From positions 1 to 34,086 of the forward strand of contig CAZBQG010000010.1 in assembly GCA_964493945.1 (NCBI GenBank): 34,086 bases of DNA, in the 5' to 3' direction. Positions 1 through 7,572 of the stretch are shown piece after piece (position 1 is the stretch's first letter; every line of letters begins with the position of its first letter). The position numbers and the translations under genes are program-made. Origin of the DNA: CAZBQG01 sp964493945. Its GTDB lineage: Bacteria > Pseudomonadota > Alphaproteobacteria > Rhodospirillales > UBA2165. The notes beneath the pieces were generated by a model. It saw only the letters and a program-made list of their open reading frames with translations. It made no database searches and was not told the origin of the DNA.

Positions 1-2
1 GT

Positions 3-1304
3 CATGCTTTGGCTTGGCGGGAAGCGGATTTTACCGATGGCGAAAAGATCGACGCCGAGCTTCGGCGGGTTTTCGATATATGCCATGGATGCCGCCGCTG
101 CTTTAATTTATGCGACAGCTTTCCCCGCCTGTTTGACCTGATCGATGAGTCCGATACGGGCGAGCTGGATTCGGTCGCCAGCTCGGATTTCAAACCCAAC
201 ATCGATGCCTGCACGCTTTGTGACATGTGCTTCATGACCAAATGCCCCTATGTGCCGCCCCACGAATTCGATCTGGATTTCCCCCATCTCATGGTCCGCA
301 CCCGCGCCGCCCAGTTCCAAAATGGCGAGGTGGGTCTGAGATACCGCCAACTGACCCGGACGGACCGCAACGGCAAACTGGCGGGGTCCATGGCCGGGCT
401 CACCAATTGGGTCAGCAAACGGTCCAATACCGCCATGCGGGGCCTGATGGAACTCGGGCTTGGCGTTCACCGCGATGCCGATCTGCCGCCTTACCAAAGC
501 GAAAGTTTCGCCAGCGCCGCCGCCAAATCCCCGCCCGAAATCAATGCTGACGCGCCCGCCCATGGCCGCAAGGCGGTTCTCTATGCCACTTGTTTTGTCA
601 ATTACAACAATTCGGGCATTGGCCGGGCGGCCCGCTCCGTGCTGGCCAGGAACGGCGTCGAGACCCAAGTCTCCTATGTGGGCTGTTGCGGCATGCCCCA
701 ATTGGAACATGGCGATCTGGCCCAGGTGGCGGAAAATGCCAAACGGGTCACGGATGATCTGATCCCCTGGATCGAGAAGGGCTATGACGTCATCGCCCTG
801 GTGCCGTCTTGCGCCCTCATGTTCAAATTCGAATGGCCCCTGATCCTGCCTGAAGACGAAAACATCAAGCGCTTGGCCGGGGCCACCTCGTGCATCAGCG
901 AATATGTGGTGGATATCGCCAAAAACGAAGGTATGGCCGATGGCATGGCGCCTCTGGATGGGGAGGTGACCTTGCATCTGGCCTGCCATGCAAGGGCCCA
1001 GAATATGGGGCCCAAGGCAGCCGAGATGCTGAAACTCATTCCCCAGACCGAACCGAAAGTAATCGAACGCTGTTCGGGCCATGGCGGTGCCTGGGGGGTG
1101 ATGAAGGAAAATTTCCCCGTCGCGCTCAAGGTTGGCCAGCCGGCGGCCAAACGGGCGGTGGAAAACAAGGCCGCTTATCTGGTCTCAGAATGTCCCCTGG
1201 CCCGCGATCATTTGGCCCAGGGTTTGGAAAAACTGGGCGAGCCGGTGGGCGAAGCCCTGCATCATCCCGTGCAGCTCCTGGCCCGCGCCTATGGATTGGA
1301 TTGA
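3..1304 (+). CDS. (Fe-S)-binding protein, GlpC / heterodisulfide reductase subunit-like (5' partial)
   Basis: Probable electron-transfer protein with two [4Fe-4S] clusters and CCG-type domains. The reading frame is open to the left edge, so the gene starts outside the window; a TTG at 9 is only an internal codon. Counting from that TTG, cluster cysteines are C25, C28, C31, C35 (CHGCRRCFNLC) and C68, C71, C74, C79 (CTLCDMCFMTKC). The C-terminal half has the cysteine-rich CCG signatures VGCCGMPQLEHGD and CSGHGGAWG found in GlpC, HdrB and glycolate oxidase GlcF relatives. A DUF3501 gene follows 5 bases after the stop. Known context for this family: a rubrerythrin, this Fe-S protein and DUF3501 sit together in many proteobacteria, suggesting a role in peroxide or iron-linked redox stress. 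The rubrerythrin, if present, lies upstream of the window. The electron donor and acceptor cannot be told from the sequence. Confidence 0.85.
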   Translation, partial: HALAWREADFTDGEKIDAELRRVFDICHGCRRCFNLCDSFPRLFDLIDESDTGELDSVASSDFKPNIDACTLCDMCFMTKCPYVPPHEFDLDFPHLMVRTRAAQFQNGEVGLRYRQLTRTDRNGKLAGSMAGLTNWVSKRSNTAMRGLMELGLGVHRDADLPPYQSESFASAAAKSPPEINADAPAHGRKAVLYATCFVNYNNSGIGRAARSVLARNGVETQVSYVGCCGMPQLEHGDLAQVAENAKRVTDDLIPWIEKGYDVIALVPSCALMFKFEWPLILPEDENIKRLAGATSCISEYVVDIAKNEGMADGMAPLDGEVTLHLACHARAQNMGPKAAEMLKLIPQTEPKVIERCSGHGGAWGVMKENFPVALKVGQPAAKRAVENKAAYLVSECPLARDHLAQGLEKLGEPVGEALHHPVQLLARAYGLD

Positions 1305-1309
1305 GGGTA

Positions 1310-1906
1310 ATGGCAGGCAAAAGAAGCATCACCCGCGAAGACATCATCGACGTTCCCGCCTATGAGGCGGACCGCGCCCGCCACCGGACGGAAATCGCCA
1401 CTATTAAGAAAAACCGCCGCCTGGAGGTGGGGCCCACGGCCATGTTCTATTTCGAATGCTACGAGACCATCTGGTATCAAATCCAGGAAATGGTACGCAT
1501 CGAAAAAGGCGGCGAAGCGCAAATCAAAGATGAGCTGGTGGCCTATGATCCCTTGGTTCCCAATGGCCGGGAGTTGGTCGCGACGGTCATGTTCGAAATC
1601 GAAGATGACGTCCGGCGCGATCGATTATTGTCCCAATTGGGCGGCGTGGAACAATGCATAACTCTGGCTTTTGCGGGCGAAACGGTGCAAGCCCGACCGG
1701 AAGAGGATGTGGAACGGTCCCGCGGCGACGGCAAGGCGTCATCGGTTCATTTCATGCATTTCCCCATGAGCCCGGCCCAGACCGAAAAATTCCGCCAGCC
1801 CGGAACCCAGGTGACGCTGGGCATCACCCACGAAAATTACGGCCATCTGGCGATAGTGCCGGAGACTATGCGCGAAGCGCTGGCTGGGGATCTGGATCCT
1901 ACTTGA
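1310..1906 (+). CDS. DUF3501 family protein
   Basis: A 198-residue protein of the DUF3501 family, recognised from its opening ITREDIIDVPAYEADRARHR and from ETIWYQIQEM, DELVAYDPLVPNGRELVATVMFE (read as two pieces) and the C-terminal PGTQVTLGITHENYGHL. It has no signal peptide, membrane segment or cysteine-based metal motif, so it is probably cytoplasmic. The ATG lies 5 bases after the stop of the Fe-S protein, and a GAGG ribosome-binding site overlaps that stop codon, so the two are almost certainly translated from one mRNA. The biochemical function is unknown; co-occurrence with rubrerythrin and the Fe-S protein is the only functional hint. Its 3' end overlaps the 3' end of the convergent SH3 gene by 8 bases. 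Confidence 0.85.
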   Translation: MAGKRSITREDIIDVPAYEADRARHRTEIATIKKNRRLEVGPTAMFYFECYETIWYQIQEMVRIEKGGEAQIKDELVAYDPLVPNGRELVATVMFEIEDDVRRDRLLSQLGGVEQCITLAFAGETVQARPEEDVERSRGDGKASSVHFMHFPMSPAQTEKFRQPGTQVTLGITHENYGHLAIVPETMREALAGDLDPT

Positions 1907-2411
1907 TCGTTTCGCGCGGATAGGTGCCCCAGAATTCGACGCGCCTGAGCCAGCCTGCATGTCCGCCTACTTCCACCTTGCACCAGCCCGTGCCGTCCGG
2001 GCATTGCAGCAATTGGCCGATCACCCCCATCTCGACGCGGGCGATGGATTTTGACTTGCTGTCGGGGCGGGTGCGCACGGTGCGGGTCTGGCCGGTGACG
2101 GTGAAGCTGCGCTGACTGCTCAACAGGCTTTGATGGACCCAACCTTCCGTGCCCTGCACATCGCGCACCTTGCGCCAGGTTCTAAACTCGGTGATCACTT
2201 CGACTGGCAGGCGGCGGCGCCGATAGACCCAAACGACCGGATAGCGCACACCCGGTCCGGTCCGCATATTCACTTCCTTGGCACGCAGCGAAACAAAGCG
2301 GGGCAGGGGCAGGCCCGAACCCGACGAGGGTCCCTGGCCCAATCCGGCCTGGGGAAACGCCATGACGCCGAGCATCAGGCAAAGGATGATGAATCTTGCG
2401 CGTTGAATAAT
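1899..2411 (-). CDS. Secreted bacterial SH3-domain protein, possible ATT start codon
   Basis: Two SH3-like repeats are visible. The first is FVSLRAKEVNMRTGPGVRYP through GTEGWVHQSLL, the second is TVRTRPDSKSKSIARVEMGV through WCKVEVGGHAGWLRRVEFWG. Such proteins are exported and usually bind cell-wall or envelope targets. The first in-frame ATG (2375) gives only half a signal peptide. Reading upstream in frame adds I-I-Q-R-A-R-F-I-I-L-C-L, which completes a normal basic-plus-hydrophobic signal ending near GLGQ. An AAGGAG site (2424-2419) lies 7 bases before an ATT codon at 2411, with no ATG, GTG or TTG in the right place. I therefore place the start at ATT 2411, with ATT 2408 as the alternative. 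A homologous SH3 gene next to a 2-hydroxyacid dehydrogenase is common in alphaproteobacteria; here the two are divergent. Confidence 0.75.
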   Translation of the reverse strand: MIQRARFIILCLMLGVMAFPQAGLGQGPSSGSGLPLPRFVSLRAKEVNMRTGPGVRYPVVWVYRRRRLPVEVITEFRTWRKVRDVQGTEGWVHQSLLSSQRSFTVTGQTRTVRTRPDSKSKSIARVEMGVIGQLLQCPDGTGWCKVEVGGHAGWLRRVEFWGTYPRETIK

Positions 2412-2557
2412 ATCTGTTCTCCTTGCCTAATATTTAGGACGTTGCATGGACTCCGGTCAAGCCGCCTCTAGACAATCGCGCGGCTAATTGCTATGCGGGC
2501 AGCAACGCCGAAAGATGAAAAAGCCCTGTCCCGGTTAAGATGGGCGCGGAGGAAGGT

Positions 2558-3544
2558 TTGGCCCAAAAAAAGCCCCGTCTGGTGGTCACAAGAAAACTTC
2601 CGGACATAATCGAGACGCGCATGATGGAGCTGTTCGATACCAGGCTCAATCTGGACGACCACCCCATGAGCGCCGATGAGTTGATCAGTGCCGTCAGTGA
2701 CGCGGAAGTCCTGGTCCCCACCGTTACCGACCGCATCGATGGTGAAATCATCGCCGCCTGCGGGGCTGATCTTAAGCTGATCGCCAATTTCGGCAATGGG
2801 GTGGATCATATCGATCTGGCCGCCGCCAAGGAAAAAGGGCTCAGCGTGACCAATACGCCGGATGTGCTGACCGAGGACACGGCCGATATGACCATGGGTC
2901 TGATCGTCATGACGTCCCGCAGCCTGTCCGGTGGCGAGCGCATCCTGCGCCAAGGTGACTGGGAAGGATGGTCCCCCACTTCGTTTTTGGGCAGCCGGGT
3001 CAATGGTAAACGCCTGGGCATTATCGGCATGGGACGCATCGGTCAGGCCCTGGCCAAGCGCGCCCAGGGTTTCGGACTGGCCATCCATTACCATAACCGC
3101 CACCGGGTCCATCCCGACCTGGAAGGCGAACTGGACGCCACCTATTGGGAAAGCCTGGATCAGATGATTGCCCATATGGACATCATATCGGTCAATTGCC
3201 CCCATACGCCGGCCACCTATCATTTATTATCCGCCAGGCGGCTGAAACTGATCCCGCCTACCTGCTTCATCGTCAATACGGCCAGGGGCAGCGTCATCGA
3301 TGAGACCGCTCTGGTAGGGCTGTTGGTCGATGGCGCCATCGCCGGCGCCGGTCTCGATGTCTATGAGAACGAACCCTCGATCAATCCCAAGCTTGTGGAT
3401 ATGGATAATGTGGTTCTGTTGCCCCATCTGGGATCGGCCACCCTGGAGGGGCGCATCTCCATGGGCGAAAAGGTGGTCATCAATGTCAAAAGCTTCGTCG
3501 ATGGCCATCCGCCCCCCGACCGGGTGCTGGAAACCCTTCTCTAG
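2558..3544 (+). CDS. D-2-hydroxyacid dehydrogenase (glyoxylate/hydroxypyruvate reductase type)
   Basis: NAD(P)H-dependent reductase of 2-keto acids such as glyoxylate or hydroxypyruvate, cytoplasmic. The dinucleotide site is GIIGMGRIGQALAKRA in the middle of the protein. The catalytic triad of the family is visible: Arg in VNTARGSVIDE, Glu in LDVYENEPSI and His in LLPHLGSATLEG. The substrate-loop motif NFGNGVDHIDL is also present. I chose TTG at 2558, giving 328 residues that begin AQKKPRLVVTRKLP, because GGAGG (2548-2552) lies 5 bases upstream. An ATG at 2540 would add six residues and has no ribosome-binding site. The gene is divergent from the SH3 protein and convergent with moeB, with only 9 bases between the stops and no terminator. 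The exact substrate and cofactor preference are not assignable. Confidence 0.88.
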   Translation: MAQKKPRLVVTRKLPDIIETRMMELFDTRLNLDDHPMSADELISAVSDAEVLVPTVTDRIDGEIIAACGADLKLIANFGNGVDHIDLAAAKEKGLSVTNTPDVLTEDTADMTMGLIVMTSRSLSGGERILRQGDWEGWSPTSFLGSRVNGKRLGIIGMGRIGQALAKRAQGFGLAIHYHNRHRVHPDLEGELDATYWESLDQMIAHMDIISVNCPHTPATYHLLSARRLKLIPPTCFIVNTARGSVIDETALVGLLVDGAIAGAGLDVYENEPSINPKLVDMDNVVLLPHLGSATLEGRISMGEKVVINVKSFVDGHPPPDRVLETLL

Positions 3545-3553
3545 GTTGATTGT

Positions 3554-4357
3554 CTAAGCCGCGTGGGCGGACAGGTCGGTAATCGTCGCCTGGGCTCCGC
3601 AAAGGGCGCAGGCCGGGTCGGGTCTTATTTTTACTTTGCGGAATTCGGTGCGCAGCCCATCGACGATGAGTAATGACCCGGACAGGCTTTCTTCCGATCC
3701 CACCAGCTCCTTGATCACCTCCGTCGCCTGCAAGGAACCGATCATGCCGCACAATGCGCCCAGCACGCCCGCTTCGGCGCAGCTGGGTACCGAGCCCGGC
3801 GGCGGTGGTGCCGGGAACAGGCAGCGGTAGCAGGGATTGTCTCCGCCCAAATGGGCCCGGTAGGTGGAAAGCTGGGCATCGAAGCGCAGGATGGCGCCGC
3901 TGACCAGGGTTTTGCCGGCCAGATAGGCGGCGTCATTGACCAAAAACCGTGTGGCGAAATTATCGCTGCCGTCGGTCACCAGATCATAGCTTCCGATCAG
4001 CTCCAGAGCGTTCTCCACATCCAGGCGCTGGTGATGGGTCTCAACCGTGACATCTGGATTGATGCGGGCGATGGTTTCCGCCGCACTTTCCACTTTGGGC
4101 CGGGAGATGCTTTCCGTGGCGTGGATCACCTGGCGCTGCAGATTGCTTAAATCCACATTATCGTCATCGACGATACCGATGGTCCCCACCCCGGCGGCGG
4201 CCAGATACAACAGCAAGGGCGAGCCGATGCCGCCGGCGCCGATCACCAGGACTTTCGACTGAAGGAGTTTGGCCTGCCCCGCACCGCCGATTTCGGGCAG
4301 CAGAATATGGCGGGCATAGCGCTCAACCTGGGTATCGGTGAGCCCCTTAGGCGTCAT
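3554..4357 (-). CDS. moeB: Molybdopterin-synthase adenylyltransferase / ThiF-family E1-like enzyme
   Basis: A 267-residue ATP-dependent enzyme that adenylates the C-terminal glycine of a small ubiquitin-like sulfur carrier (MoaD or ThiS), so that sulfur can be loaded. It starts with ERYARHILLPEIGGAGQ, typical of MoeB/ThiF. The nucleotide loop is VIGAGGIGSPLLLYLAAAGV, followed by the acidic DDDNVDLSNLQRQVIH segment. The structural zinc site is two pairs, CYRC in the middle and CALC near the end. There is no C-terminal rhodanese domain, so it is MoeB rather than MoeZ. The start codon overlaps the end of cysK by 11 bases, so the two are translationally coupled. MoeB, ThiF and HesA cannot be separated by sequence alone; the link with cysK points to sulfur transfer. 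Confidence 0.85.
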   Translation of the reverse strand: MTPKGLTDTQVERYARHILLPEIGGAGQAKLLQSKVLVIGAGGIGSPLLLYLAAAGVGTIGIVDDDNVDLSNLQRQVIHATESISRPKVESAAETIARINPDVTVETHHQRLDVENALELIGSYDLVTDGSDNFATRFLVNDAAYLAGKTLVSGAILRFDAQLSTYRAHLGGDNPCYRCLFPAPPPPGSVPSCAEAGVLGALCGMIGSLQATEVIKELVGSEESLSGSLLIVDGLRTEFRKVKIRPDPACALCGAQATITDLSAHAA

Positions 4358-5336
4358 CTTCGGTCCATCCCAACCCTTCGAACAGGGCGGTGGTGAGATA
4401 GCGCTCGGCCAGATCGGGCAAAATGACGACGATCATTTTTCCCTTCATTTCAGGCCGTTTGCCCACCTCGATCGCCGCGGCCAGGGCGCAACCGGACGAA
4501 ATGCCGACGGCGATGCCTTCTTCGCGGGCCGCCCGCCTGGACATGGCAAAAGCGCTTTCCGATCCGATCTGGATCACTTCGTCGATCAGTTCCGTGTTCA
4601 GATTGTCCGGAATGAAGCCGGCGCCGATCCCTTGAATTTTATGGGGTCCGGGAATGCCGCCGGAAATCACCGGACTGTCTTCAGGCTCGACGGCGATCAT
4701 GCGGAGGGATGGTTTGCGGGATTTTATCACCTCGCCCACACCGCTCAACGTGCCGCCGGTGCCGACACCGGCGACCACCACATCCACGGCGCCGTCCGTA
4801 TCCAGCCAGATTTCCTCGGCCGTCGTCTGCCGGTGAACGGCCGGATTGGCCGGATTGCTGAATTGCTGGGGCATGAAGGAATGGGGATTTTTGTCGAGGA
4901 TTTCCGACGCCTTGGCGATGGCCCCGGGCATGCCCTTGGCGGCGGGGGTGAGAACCAATTCGGCACCCAGCAGCGACAACATCTTGCGCCGCTCGATGGA
5001 CATGCTGTCGGGCATGGTCAGGATAAGCCGGTATCCCTTGGCGGCGCAGACAAAGGCCAGCGCGATGCCCGTATTGCCCGAGGTGGGCTCGACGATGACG
5101 CTGTCCGGGCCCAGCTTGCCCGCCTCCTCGGCCGCCTCGACCATGGCCAGACCGATGCGGTCCTTGACCGATCCCAGGGGATTGAAGAATTCGCATTTCG
5201 CCACCATATCCGCGATGCACCCGTCCCGGGCCGGAATCTGGTTCAGGCGGACCAGGGGCGTGGCGCCGACGGTGCCCAAGATACCGCCATAAATCAGACC
5301 CCGGATTTCTGCCTTTTCGCCTGGCGGCGTGGTCAT
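4347..5336 (-). CDS. cysK: Cysteine synthase (O-acetylserine sulfhydrylase)
   Basis: Pyridoxal-phosphate enzyme that forms L-cysteine from O-acetylserine and sulfide, 329 residues, cytoplasmic. It carries GTVGATPLVRLNQI at the N-terminus, the PLP lysine in NPLGSVKDRIG, the substrate loop PTSGNTGIAL, and the PLP-phosphate loop GVGTGGTLSGVGEV. The C-terminal GISSGCALAAA also matches the family. It lies 31 bases after an Rrf2-type regulator and overlaps moeB by 11 bases, so all three are likely one operon. In Bacillus the Rrf2 regulator CymR is controlled by direct binding of CysK; the adjacency here suggests a comparable circuit, which is inference. CysK rather than CysM is preferred from length and motifs. 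Confidence 0.93.
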   Translation of the reverse strand: MTTPPGEKAEIRGLIYGGILGTVGATPLVRLNQIPARDGCIADMVAKCEFFNPLGSVKDRIGLAMVEAAEEAGKLGPDSVIVEPTSGNTGIALAFVCAAKGYRLILTMPDSMSIERRKMLSLLGAELVLTPAAKGMPGAIAKASEILDKNPHSFMPQQFSNPANPAVHRQTTAEEIWLDTDGAVDVVVAGVGTGGTLSGVGEVIKSRKPSLRMIAVEPEDSPVISGGIPGPHKIQGIGAGFIPDNLNTELIDEVIQIGSESAFAMSRRAAREEGIAVGISSGCALAAAIEVGKRPEMKGKMIVVILPDLAERYLTTALFEGLGWTEDDA

Positions 5337-5367
5337 GGGTTTTTCCTCATCTCAATCATGGTTCGTC

Positions 5368-5823
5368 TCAAATATTGAAATCCAGGTTGGGCCGGTTATC
5401 GGCGGCAACCCCTTGACGGTCGGCCCGGTTACAAAGATCGGCCACGGTGACATCGTCCAGACGGGCCAGGATATCGTCTTGCAATTCCATCAAAAGGGGG
5501 TGGATGACCTTGGTGGCCAGTTCCGATCCGTCCCGGCCGGCCAGGGGATCACTTTGATTTTCCATGCCCTGCACGACACGCACCACCTCACCGATGGAAA
5601 TACGTCTACGTTCCCGGGCCAGACGGTAGCCGCCTTGGGGTCCCCGGATGCCGGTCAGGATGCCGGCCCGCACCAATTGCTGCAGGGCCTGTTCCAGATA
5701 GCGCTTGGGGATGCCCTGGCGCCGCGTGATCTGATGACTTTGCACCGGCTGGCCACCGGCATGGAAGGCGATATCGACCACGGCCTCGATGGTAAACCAC
5801 ATTTTTTTGGAAAGGCGGAGCAT
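5368..5823 (-). CDS. Rrf2-family transcriptional regulator lacking Fe-S cysteines (CymR-like)
   Basis: A 151-residue winged-helix repressor of the Rrf2 family. The DNA-binding part spans about residues 1-75, with the recognition region IPKRYLEQALQQLVRAGI and the diagnostic wing GIRGPQGGYRLAR. IscR, NsrR and RirA hold a cluster on three cysteines in the region after the wing. Here that region (about 85-125) has none; the only cysteine is C131. It should therefore sense something other than an Fe-S cluster, as CymR does. The start ATG overlaps the dut stop (TGATG), so it is translationally coupled to dut; the reading frame extends further upstream but that part lies inside dut. The gene is immediately upstream of cysK, the likely target operon and possible partner. 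Confidence 0.88.
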   Translation of the reverse strand: MLRLSKKMWFTIEAVVDIAFHAGGQPVQSHQITRRQGIPKRYLEQALQQLVRAGILTGIRGPQGGYRLARERRRISIGEVVRVVQGMENQSDPLAGRDGSELATKVIHPLLMELQDDILARLDDVTVADLCNRADRQGVAADNRPNLDFNI

Positions 5824-6290
5824 CAGCCGGGGCTCCCGGCATCGGTTCCAGTCGAGCCGAACCCGCCCGCGCCCCGCCCGCTTTCTGGCAGCTCGTCGGT
5901 CTCGTTCCAGGCCACGCTGCAGGCCCGGGCAATGATCATTTGGGCGATGCGCATGCCCCGCTCGATGGTGAAACTCTCCTGGCCCAGATTGATCAAAATG
6001 GCGCCGATCTCTCCCCGGTAATCCGCATCCACCGTGCCTGGACTGTTGAGAACCGTAACGCCCCATTTGGCGGCCAGGCCGGACCTGGGCCGGACCTGGG
6101 CCTCGAACCCGGCGGGGAGCGCGATGGCCAGCCCGGTGGGGATGATGGCCCTGGCTCCGGGCGCCAGTTCCATGGGTTCGGCAATGGCGGCATGGAGATC
6201 GACACCGGCGCTAAGCCGGCTGGCCGGGGCGGGCAGGGGAAGGTTTGCCCCATGGGCCAGGCGCTGGACGGAAACCGTGACCTCTTCCAT
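5823..6290 (-). CDS. dut: Deoxyuridine 5'-triphosphate nucleotidohydrolase
   Basis: Trimeric dUTPase that hydrolyses dUTP to dUMP and pyrophosphate, keeping uracil out of DNA and supplying dUMP for thymidylate. All five family motifs are visible in 155 residues: SAGVDLHAA (I), PRSGLAAKWGV (II), NSPGTVDADYRGEIG (III), RIAQMII (IV) and GRGAGGFGSTG near the C-terminus (V). It overlaps the coaBC stop and the Rrf2 start by one base each (TGATG junctions), so translation is coupled along the operon. Linkage of coaBC (dfp) with dut is a classic arrangement in proteobacteria. Confidence 0.95.
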   Translation of the reverse strand: MEEVTVSVQRLAHGANLPLPAPASRLSAGVDLHAAIAEPMELAPGARAIIPTGLAIALPAGFEAQVRPRSGLAAKWGVTVLNSPGTVDADYRGEIGAILINLGQESFTIERGMRIAQMIIARACSVAWNETDELPESGRGAGGFGSTGTDAGSPG

Positions 6291-7495
6291 CAGCCGGCCT
6301 TCTCCAGATGGCCGGCGATGCGCCGGGCCAGGCGGCGGGCGACATCCATTTTCGACATTTTAGGCCAGCCTTCGGCGCTGCCCTCTTCGTCGATCAGATG
6401 GATGGAATTGTCCTCGCCACCAAAAACGCCCGAGCCCGGCGAGACGTCATTGGCCAATATCCAATCGCATCCCTTATGTTTCCGTTTGGCAACGGCCCGC
6501 TCGACAAGCGATCCGGTCTCGGCGGCGAAACCCACCACCAGGCGGGCGCGGTCTTTTCCGGGCTGGCTGAGTTGGGCCAGAATATCGGGGTTTTCCACCA
6601 ACTCCAGCACCGGCGCCGTACCATTTTTCTTGATCTTGGTCGAAGCCGGTTCCGCCACCCGCCAATCGGCCACGGCGGCGGCGCAAATGACGATATCGAC
6701 GGGCAAGGAATCCTGGCACGCCCCCAGCATCTCCTGGGCGGTGGAGACCCGTAAGACCCGGACGCTGGGCGGATCATCTAAATTCGTCGGGCCCGATACG
6801 AGAACGGTTTCAGCCCCCTGCTCGGCCAGGGCCCGGGCAACCGCATGGCCCTGGCGGCCCGATGACCGGTTGGCGATATAGCGCACCGGATCCAGCGCCT
6901 CATGGGTGGGTCCGCTGGTGACCACAGCCTTCAGCCCGGCCAGGCTTTGCCCGGCGCTTAAAGCGCTCCGCATTGCCCCGGCAATTTCGGCGGGCTCGGC
7001 CATGCGCCCGGGGCCGAATTCGCCGCAGGCCATGGGGCCAACATCCGGGCCGATGAATTGGATGCCCCGAGCCGCGAGCACGGATATATTTTCGGCGGTA
7101 GCGGCGTGGCTCCACATGCGGTGGTTCATGGCGGGTACGGCCATCACAGGCTTATCGGTGGCCAGCAAGACCGTGCTCGCCAGATCATCGGCCAGGCCGG
7201 CCCGCATTTTGGCCAACAGGTCCGCGCTGGCCGGCGCCACCACCACCAGATCGGCGGCGCGCGATAGCTGGATATGACCCATTTCGCTTTCATCGGTCAG
7301 ATCGAACAGTTCCTGATGGATTTTATTACCGGTGAGGGCGGCCAGGGACAGCGGCGTGACGAACTGGGCACCTCCGGCGGTCAGGATGGCCCGCACGTCT
7401 ATGTTATCGGCACCCAAAAGGCGCACCAGTTCCAGGCTTTTATAGGCGGCAATGCCACCCGAAACGATCAAAAGAACCCTTTTCCCATCTGGCAT
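6290..7495 (-). CDS. coaBC: Bifunctional phosphopantothenoylcysteine decarboxylase / phosphopantothenate-cysteine ligase
   Basis: Makes 4'-phosphopantetheine precursors of coenzyme A: the C-terminal CoaB domain joins cysteine to 4'-phosphopantothenate and the N-terminal flavin-dependent CoaC domain decarboxylates it. The CoaC half shows VSGGIAAYKSLELVRLL, the conserved PAMNHRMW, and the active-site cysteine in GPMACGEFGPGRMAEP. The CoaB half shows TSGPTHEALDPVRYIANRSSG, a nucleotide-binding loop, and CAAAVADWR with KIKK. The ATG at 7495 gives 401 residues; a GTG at 7507 is in frame but has no better ribosome-binding site. A perfect 14-base palindrome touches the start codon. Upstream is ubiB after a 77-base gap, downstream dut overlaps by one base. 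Confidence 0.94.
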   Translation of the reverse strand: MPDGKRVLLIVSGGIAAYKSLELVRLLGADNIDVRAILTAGGAQFVTPLSLAALTGNKIHQELFDLTDESEMGHIQLSRAADLVVVAPASADLLAKMRAGLADDLASTVLLATDKPVMAVPAMNHRMWSHAATAENISVLAARGIQFIGPDVGPMACGEFGPGRMAEPAEIAGAMRSALSAGQSLAGLKAVVTSGPTHEALDPVRYIANRSSGRQGHAVARALAEQGAETVLVSGPTNLDDPPSVRVLRVSTAQEMLGACQDSLPVDIVICAAAVADWRVAEPASTKIKKNGTAPVLELVENPDILAQLSQPGKDRARLVVGFAAETGSLVERAVAKRKHKGCDWILANDVSPGSGVFGGEDNSIHLIDEEGSAEGWPKMSKMDVARRLARRIAGHLEKAG

Positions 7496-7508
7496 GTGGA
7501 ATTCCACA
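7495..7508. repeat. Perfect 14-bp palindrome at the coaBC start codon
   Basis: TGTGGAATTCCACA is identical to its own reverse complement. On the coding (minus) strand its last base is the A of the coaBC ATG. It could be a binding site for a dimeric regulator or an RNA element at the ribosome entry site. Symmetry without a loop favours a protein site over an RNA hairpin. No repeat of the same word was noticed elsewhere in the window. Confidence 0.5.
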
Positions 7509-7572
7509 AAATTTACGTTTTGATTTTGTAGTTAAGGTAACCGTTTAAGTGCCATTTGGCAAGGCAGGCTGC

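Noticed and set aside
108..1082. Long minus-strand reading frame of 324 codons
   Set aside because: It is antisense to the Fe-S protein, whose cysteine motifs and family similarity are clear; the frame has no recognisable protein features.
3545..3553. Terminator between the 2-hydroxyacid dehydrogenase and moeB
   Set aside because: Only 9 bases separate the stop codons and no stem-loop with a T-tract is present.
4338..5378. Plus-strand reading frame of 346 codons
   Set aside because: It is the antisense shadow of cysK, produced by GC-rich codon use.
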